Assembly (NCBI GenBank): GCA_023485205.1
Contig: JAMCZX010000035.1
Coordinates: 1 to 9,551 of the forward strand
From: Candidatus Omnitrophota bacterium
Lineage (GTDB): Bacteria > Ratteibacteria > UBA8468 > B48-G9 > DTJG01
Direction of reading: 5' to 3'
DNA: 9,551 bases
The notes under the pieces are model-generated. The model was not told where the DNA came from. It made no database searches and saw only the letters and a list, made by a program, of their open reading frames with translations. Positions 4,943 through 9,551 of this stretch are shown in pieces. Both the position numbers and the translations under genes were made by a program. Each line of letters begins with the position of its first letter. The first letter of the stretch is position 1.

Positions 4943-5761
4943 CAAAAACAAGAGAAAAGTAAAAAAGGTTTTACCCTTATAGAGTTATTGGTGGTAATAG
5001 CCATCATAGCAATCTTGGCAGCAATGTTGCTACCGGCTCTCGCAGCAGCAAGGGCAAAAGCAAGACAGGCAGTGGGATTAAGCAATTTAAAACAGATAGG
5101 TCTGGCTATGGCAATGTATACTAATGATTATAATGGATTTGTCCCGGAATCTTCTATAAATAATGGATGGCCTACCTGGGTGGCATTATTATTACCTTAT
5201 ACAGGTTATAGAGCAAGTTTATGGATAGACCCAAATTCTCCTGATATATCTGGTATTAGTAAATGTAATGCATCTGCAGAATTATGGAAAAGTACTGGGA
5301 ATGCTACTCCTATAAACAATTATCTTGAAGGATGGGCTACTGGGTACCAAACTATAGGAATAAATGGTCTTTCTTTTGGTCCTTGGAGTGCAAATGGTTG
5401 GACTCCTACAAATATTGCTCAAATTAAATATCCATCTCAGTTAGTTTTTGCTGGAGATTCAACGGGTTGTTATGGAGCATATCCTAATCCTGCAGGGATG
5501 AACCCATTTGGAGGAATACCATGTATGCTTGTTGGTCCATCAGCATGGGCTAATATTCCAGGTTATTTTTATGGTTTTTATGGTGGAGAAGGACCTAACT
5601 ATGATGATTATACGCAAAATAATATAAATTTTTTGTTTTGTGATGGTTCAGCCAGAAGTGTACCTTATAGTTCCGCTCTATCCTGGAATAATTTCCCAGG
5701 TGGAGCGTGGTGGGTTACTACTGTTGCAGTTAGCCGATACTGGTTGTTTAATGCGCAGTAA
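4940..5761 (+). CDS. Prepilin-type N-terminal cleavage/methylation domain protein (class II pseudopilin-like)
   Basis: This 273-residue protein (from ATG 4940) begins with a short basic leader ending KKG, then [20 protein letters not shown]. Prepilin peptidase cuts after the Gly, and Glu5 of the mature chain is present. The hydrophobic helix anchors it in the inner membrane or builds it into a pilus or type II-like secretion filament. The segment after the helix ([20 protein letters not shown]) is typical of PVC-type pseudopilins. The rest is rich in Trp, Gly, Tyr and Asn, probably a globular surface domain. Near the end FLFCDGSAR resembles the 'H-X9-DG' prepilin-associated motif, but the position 10 before DG is Thr, not His. 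Such proteins are numerous in these genomes and often sit beside secreted hydrolases, as here. Its partner filament genes are not in the window. It could start at 4871. Confidence 0.9.
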   Translation: MQKQEKSKKGFTLIELLVVIAIIAILAAMLLPALAAARAKARQAVGLSNLKQIGLAMAMYTNDYNGFVPESSINNGWPTWVALLLPYTGYRASLWIDPNSPDISGISKCNASAELWKSTGNATPINNYLEGWATGYQTIGINGLSFGPWSANGWTPTNIAQIKYPSQLVFAGDSTGCYGAYPNPAGMNPFGGIPCMLVGPSAWANIPGYFYGFYGGEGPNYDDYTQNNINFLFCDGSARSVPYSSALSWNNFPGGAWWVTTVAVSRYWLFNAQ

Positions 5762-5783
5762 CAATATATATTTTCGTAAATAT

Positions 5784-5804
5784 TCAGTCAACTGCATTGA
5801 CTGA
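5784..5804. repeat. Hairpin 1 of the cluster, 8-bp perfect stem
   Basis: TCAGTCAA pairs with TTGACTGA around a 5-base loop. Its first two bases are also the end of the outer inverted repeat, so both cannot be fully paired at once. Confidence 0.7.
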
Positions 5805-5806
5805 AG

Positions 5807-5841
5807 GCACAAAGTTTCCGCTGTAGGCGGAAACTTTGTGC
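5807..5841. terminator. Hairpin 2, 15-bp perfect stem, terminator-like without a T-run
   Basis: GCACAAAGTTTCCGC (5807-5821) pairs perfectly with 5827-5841 around a 5-base loop, TGTAG. It is the strongest and most G+C-rich structure in the window and lies about 45 bp after the prepilin stop. The bases after it (ATCTGTGTC) are not a T-run, so it is not a classical intrinsic terminator. A role in message stability, or termination without a U-tract, is possible. Confidence 0.6.
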
Positions 5842-5861
5842 ATCTGTGTCTGTAAATATGC

Positions 5862-5891
5862 CTGTCCGCCAATTTTTTAGGTGGAAAACAG
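5862..5891. repeat. Hairpin 3, 6-bp stem with a T-rich loop
   Basis: TCCGCC (5865-5870) pairs with GGTGGA (5880-5885), one pair being G-T, around the loop AATTTTTTA. CTG (5862-5864) and CAG (5889-5891) can extend it past a small bulge. Confidence 0.5.
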
Positions 5892-5893
5892 TG

Positions 5894-5922
5894 TTTAGCG
5901 AATATTTACTATTTATTATAAT
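5894..5922 (+). promoter_or_regulatory. Possible promoter for the LamG/GH-like gene
   Basis: A perfect TATAAT (5917-5922) has a weak TTTAGC (5894-5899) 17 bp upstream. The start would be near 5929, close to the purine stretch AAAAGGG (5924-5930) that serves as ribosome site for ATG 5940. The -35 matches only half the consensus, so cotranscription from the prepilin promoter is an alternative. Confidence 0.35.
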
Positions 5923-5939
5923 TAAAAGGGATATATACA

Positions 5940-8900
5940 ATGAAAAAGATTGTTGTTGTTTTTAGTATTTTGATATTATTAAGTTTGATTTTTACATCAT
6001 TGGGTTTTGCAACCCAGACAGCATTTTGGAGACCATATACAGTAGGTCCTCATACTTATGGATTATTTCCTTTTAACAGACCAAATTTCTCTGATTATTA
6101 TGGTGATATAAAAGGGGTAAAGATAATAGGGAATGTAAATTATTACAGCAAGGGAAAATTTGGTGGATGTGCAAGGTTTACTGGAAATGGGGCTATAGAG
6201 TATATACCTGATAAAATTTTAAAAGGTAACCAGTTTTGTAGTCCTATTTCTGTAGAAGCATGGATAAAAATTAAACATTATCCTGTTCATAAGGAATATA
6301 TTGTGTATAGGCCGGCAATATATAATCCTGCAATAAAAAGGGTAACAAATGGTTTTGCTCTTTATATAAATTCTAAAGGAGGGTTTTCACTTTCAGTCAC
6401 AAGTACAGTAAATGCGCCTTATGGAACAGCAATAATTACCTCTTCTCCTGAAGGAATAATACCTTTAAATAAATGGGTACATATATCTGGAATGAGTGGG
6501 GCAGGTTTAACCTATAGAAGATTATATCTAAATGGAAAATTAGTAACACAGGTTCCTATTGTTTGGGGACAATGGCTTAGTAGTGGAGAAACCCAGCCAG
6601 GTTTGGTATACATAGGAAACAATGAAAAAGGTACAGGGGGTTTTTCAGGATTAATAGATGAAGTAAGAATTGACCAAAATGTTTTTGCCCTTTGGCCTAA
6701 AGATACTGCATGGACAAAGCATATAAAATCTATAAATGTTCCCAAAGGCCCCCCATATTTTCTTTCTAATGATGGTCTTGTTTTATTTCTTCCTTTAAAT
6801 GGAAATTCAACTCCGGAAATAAATAGAGTTGGAAATATACAAATATTAACACATGGGAAATTCGTAAGAGGAGGTATAGGCGGGGAATGTTTTAGAGGCA
6901 ATATAAATATTAATAAAACACATATTTTAAGTTTAAAACAAGGTAGTGTGGAATTCTGGCTTCAACCTTATGGAGTTACAAATTATAGTGATTTCAATGT
7001 TAATTTTTTAAGTGTATTCCCTGGTTTTATTTTTTATATCCTAAATAATGGATATGGAAATAATGATGGAACACAACGGCCTTTATCAATATATTTTACA
7101 AATAATCAAGGGAATCTTGTATTTATTAATGCGGATAATATATCTTTGTATGAAGGCAGATGGTATCAAATAATAATCACCTGGAAAGGGCAGGATATAA
7201 AAATTTACATAGATGGAAAACAACGGGCAAATGAATATGGCACAGGTTTAAATACAAAACAAAATGGAGAATATGCAAATGATATAAATTTTCCTATACC
7301 TATAAGCTGGGAGCATTGTAATTGGGCAGAATATAATAATATATATATATATAATAAAGCATTAACCAGAGAGGAAGTATGGAACGCTTATTATAGATAT
7401 AGAGACCCTGCAAAACTTAAAATTCTTAAAAAACCATTTCCTGTAACATTACGGGCTCAATATTTTCCTTCATATAATTTAATTTATTACAAACTCATTC
7501 CTAATATAGAAGTAAATAAAATAGAAAATATAGAATTTAAATTAAATGGAATAAACGGAACATTATTTAAACATACATTAAAATTTACTCAAAAAGAAGA
7601 AAAACTACATATTCCTGTATTAAAGCAAGGTAAATATAAATTAGAATTATTCATAAAACAAAATGGCAGATATATAAAAAGTGGAGATTTTACTTTTGTG
7701 AGGCAATATTTTATATGGGAACATAATAAACTTGGAATAACTGATAAAGTATTTAAACCGTTTACACCCGTAATAGTAAATGGAAAACAGATAAATATAG
7801 TTCTAAGAAAATATACAATAAATAATTTTGGTTTATTGAATAGTATTATAAGCAAGGGTAAAGAAATTCTTGCTGGCCCTATGGAAATAAAAGGGAAAGA
7901 TATACAGGGAGAGATAAATTGGACAGATAAACAAGGAAAATTTATAGAAAGAAAACAGAATAAAGTTGTATACCAAACAAATATAAAATCAGACCCGATA
8001 AATATAACTACAAAATCAACAATATGGTTTGATGGAACAATAAAAGTCAATATGGAAATAAAACCCGGACAAAAACCAATTCTGATAAAAAATCTTTATT
8101 TATATATTCCATTAAAAGAAAAGTATGCATATTTATTTCATACATATCCAACAGACCATGCAACAAATCCAAGTAAATTGCCAAAAGGAACAGGAATAAT
8201 ATGGAATAGTACACAAGTGCCAAATACTGATTCCTGGTTGGATAGTTTTGTTCCATATATCTGGATAGGTCAAAATGCAAGAGGACTTGCATGGTTTGGA
8301 GACAATGATAAGGGATGGATTACAGCAAAAAATATGAAAATACCAATTCAGACAATAGAAAGAAAAAACGGAAAAGTAATACTTAAAGTTTATTTAATAG
8401 ATGAACCTATAATAATAAAAAGACCAACAAAATTAGTGTTTGGATTGGATATATCACCGACAAAACCCATGCCTTCCAATTGGAGAGAACATTTGCGTTA
8501 TATTCCATTTCAAATTGGTGTTGCTCCATGGGGTGGATTGAATTGTTCTTATAAAGGACCCTACAAAGACCACTGGAGTGTAGTAGATAAAATAATGGAA
8601 TGTAGGGAACAAGGAAAGCTTCCTGAAAATATAAAAAAATGGTTTGAAGCATTTTATAAAAAATATAATCCGCCTCCAGTTTTTGGAACAGGAAACTGGT
8701 TGGAAAGCGTTTTATGGGATGCAGGTGTTTGGGCGGCAGGTATTGGTCCTGATGCTCCTTGTCCTGTATATGAAGAAGAATTATATGCTCCAACAGTAAG
8801 AGCTCCCTGGAAAACATATCAATACGAATGGACAAATGAAGCATATCTATATAATAGGAAATGGCCAACATACAAAATATTTTTAAAAGGGGTAAATGTT

Positions 8901-9551
8901 AATCCCAGTGCGGCTGTAACTTATGTAAAAAGTTATAGAGATTATGGATTATGGTATGCAAATCAATGGTTAAAACGAGGAGTAAGTCTTTATTGGGATA
9001 ACACATATCCGCGTATTTCATATAATTATAGAACAACAGATGCTTATAAAGTTGGGAATGAAATTCAACCATGTTTTACTATATGGCAACAGAGAAAATA
9101 CATGATGAGAGTTTGGAACTTGTTAAGTGAGTATAGAGAAAAAATGAAACATCCATGGTTATTACAATGGATAGACCACATGACAGATTCATTAGTTTTG
9201 CCTTTGCAGACATTTGGGACAGCAGACCTTGATCTTGAATTTAGTAATACAAAACCATTTGCGCCCTCTTATTTAAGAACAGAGTCTATTGGCAGGCAGG
9301 TGGGTAATTATCCATTATGTTTATATCCTGTCAGTGGAGACAATAATAAAATAATAAGTAAATTGCCGGAACCTAAACAGGAAAAAATAGAATGGGCAAT
9401 GAGGATGGTTCATGAAATAGAAGCTCTAAATTCATGGCAAAAAACAACAGGAGATTTAAATAAAATAGTATTTAATTTCGGATATGGAAAGAAGGATATA
9501 AAAGTTGATGATTATTGGAAAAGCAATCCAATATTACAGGTAAATAATAGA
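5940..9551 (+). CDS. Large secreted protein with two LamG-type domains and a GH123/DUF6067-like region (3' end outside window)
   Basis: The frame is open for 1204 codons to the window end. Residues 1-24 are a signal peptide (MKK, a hydrophobic core, likely cut after GFA). Two concanavalin A-like LamG/laminin-G_3 domains follow, at about 40-245 and 277-487. The first shows SVEAWIKI, NKWVHISG, LYLNGKLV and SGLIDEVRI; the second shows SVEFWLQP, RWYQIIITW, IYIDGKQ and NNIYIYNKALTREEV. A beta-rich stretch leads to GLAWFGDNDKGW (782-793) and PTKPMPSNWR, which recall the DUF6067 / GH123 N-terminal-type family. Beyond it come YWDN (1018-1021), with an Asp in a candidate active-site strand, and HMTDSLVLPLQTF...LRTESIGRQ, also family-like. 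It is probably an exported enzyme or binding protein acting on polysaccharide, with unknown substrate. ATG 5940 follows AAAAGGG by 9 nt. The gene follows the prepilin gene by 178 bp. Confidence 0.85.
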   Translation, partial: MKKIVVVFSILILLSLIFTSLGFATQTAFWRPYTVGPHTYGLFPFNRPNFSDYYGDIKGVKIIGNVNYYSKGKFGGCARFTGNGAIEYIPDKILKGNQFCSPISVEAWIKIKHYPVHKEYIVYRPAIYNPAIKRVTNGFALYINSKGGFSLSVTSTVNAPYGTAIITSSPEGIIPLNKWVHISGMSGAGLTYRRLYLNGKLVTQVPIVWGQWLSSGETQPGLVYIGNNEKGTGGFSGLIDEVRIDQNVFALWPKDTAWTKHIKSINVPKGPPYFLSNDGLVLFLPLNGNSTPEINRVGNIQILTHGKFVRGGIGGECFRGNININKTHILSLKQGSVEFWLQPYGVTNYSDFNVNFLSVFPGFIFYILNNGYGNNDGTQRPLSIYFTNNQGNLVFINADNISLYEGRWYQIIITWKGQDIKIYIDGKQRANEYGTGLNTKQNGEYANDINFPIPISWEHCNWAEYNNIYIYNKALTREEVWNAYYRYRDPAKLKILKKPFPVTLRAQYFPSYNLIYYKLIPNIEVNKIENIEFKLNGINGTLFKHTLKFTQKEEKLHIPVLKQGKYKLELFIKQNGRYIKSGDFTFVRQYFIWEHNKLGITDKVFKPFTPVIVNGKQINIVLRKYTINNFGLLNSIISKGKEILAGPMEIKGKDIQGEINWTDKQGKFIERKQNKVVYQTNIKSDPINITTKSTIWFDGTIKVNMEIKPGQKPILIKNLYLYIPLKEKYAYLFHTYPTDHATNPSKLPKGTGIIWNSTQVPNTDSWLDSFVPYIWIGQNARGLAWFGDNDKGWITAKNMKIPIQTIERKNGKVILKVYLIDEPIIIKRPTKLVFGLDISPTKPMPSNWREHLRYIPFQIGVAPWGGLNCSYKGPYKDHWSVVDKIMECREQGKLPENIKKWFEAFYKKYNPPPVFGTGNWLESVLWDAGVWAAGIGPDAPCPVYEEELYAPTVRAPWKTYQYEWTNEAYLYNRKWPTYKIFLKGVNVNPSAAVTYVKSYRDYGLWYANQWLKRGVSLYWDNTYPRISYNYRTTDAYKVGNEIQPCFTIWQQRKYMMRVWNLLSEYREKMKHPWLLQWIDHMTDSLVLPLQTFGTADLDLEFSNTKPFAPSYLRTESIGRQVGNYPLCLYPVSGDNNKIISKLPEPKQEKIEWAMRMVHEIEALNSWQKTTGDLNKIVFNFGYGKKDIKVDDYWKSNPILQVNNR

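Larger units (their letters stand above)
5776..5909 (+). repeat. Hairpin cluster bounded by a 10-bp inverted repeat
   Basis: GTAAATATTC (5776-5785) is the exact reverse complement of GAATATTTAC (5900-5909), and three further hairpins lie between them. A second copy of GTAAATAT at 5852-5859 could pair with the same 3' arm, enclosing only the last hairpin, so two alternative folds are possible. The cluster fills most of the gap between the prepilin and hydrolase genes. It could end the prepilin message, protect its 3' end, be a small mobile-type repeat or be an independent RNA. No target-site duplication is evident. Confidence 0.5.

Noticed and set aside
5678..5872. Minus-strand 64-codon ORF spanning the prepilin end and hairpin region.
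   Set aside because: It arises from the inverted repeats and the prepilin antisense strand, and has no motif or ribosome site.
6512..8871. Several long minus-strand ORFs (129, 153, 81 and 154 codons).
   Set aside because: They lie opposite the continuous 1204-codon secreted-protein frame with clear LamG motifs. They have no ribosome sites or recognisable domains.
1..9551. CRISPR array, tRNA or rRNA genes, insertion sequence or phage attachment site.
   Set aside because: No regularly spaced repeats, tRNA cloverleaf, rRNA segment, transposase or integrase is visible in any frame.

Overview
The window is AT-rich bacterial chromosome, estimated by eye at about 30% G+C. It holds eight complete or window-truncated protein genes, one probable small RNA gene, and a class II prepilin/secreted hydrolase pair running off the right edge. 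A GT9 (ADP-heptose-type) glycosyltransferase points to an LPS-type outer membrane. A class II prepilin with a C-terminal 'FCDG' motif and a large LamG plus GH123/DUF6067-like secreted protein are typical of the PVC superphylum (Lentisphaerota, Planctomycetota) and of Omnitrophota-like candidate phyla. The phylum is inferred from gene content only.

Layout. Bases 1-822 (minus) carry the first 274 residues of an EF-G paralogue with its own promoter. Bases 915-1050 (plus) hold a promoter and a roughly 100-nt RNA closed by a very long stem. Bases 1049-2075 (minus) encode an archease and, upstream of it, an NADPH-dependent FMN reductase-like flavoprotein, probably one transcript. At 2076-2139 two divergent promoters share a -35 region, and each predicts transcription starting at or next to the ATG. 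Bases 2140-3171 (plus) encode the GT9 enzyme, which overlaps the convergent nnrD end by 22 bp. Bases 3150-4613 (minus) form a compact overlapping operon, rpmA - acpS-like - nnrD, from a strong promoter that leaves almost no 5' leader. Bases 4614-4939 are a divergent regulatory region. Bases 4940-5761 (plus) encode the prepilin-like protein. Bases 5762-5939 contain a cluster of strong hairpins and a possible promoter. Bases 5940-9551 (plus) encode at least 1204 residues of a secreted two-LamG, GH-like protein that is still open at the window end.

How it works together. The left half is housekeeping: translation (EF-G-like, bL27), RNA-ligation support (archease), cofactor repair (NnrD), acyl-carrier chemistry or a relic of it (AcpS-like) and envelope glycan assembly (GT9). 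The right half looks like an outward-facing polysaccharide module. Sigma70-type promoters with 16-18 bp spacing can be read before several genes. For three of them the predicted start site falls at or within a few bases of the ATG and no Shine-Dalgarno is visible, so leaderless translation seems common here. The EF-G-like gene, the prepilin gene and the hydrolase do have purine-rich ribosome sites.

The items most worth a second look are the unassigned structured RNA at 950-1050, the back-to-back leaderless promoters at 2083-2133, an AcpS homologue lacking both metal-binding acidic residues, a bL27 with a shortened N-terminal tail, and the hairpin cluster at 5776-5909.
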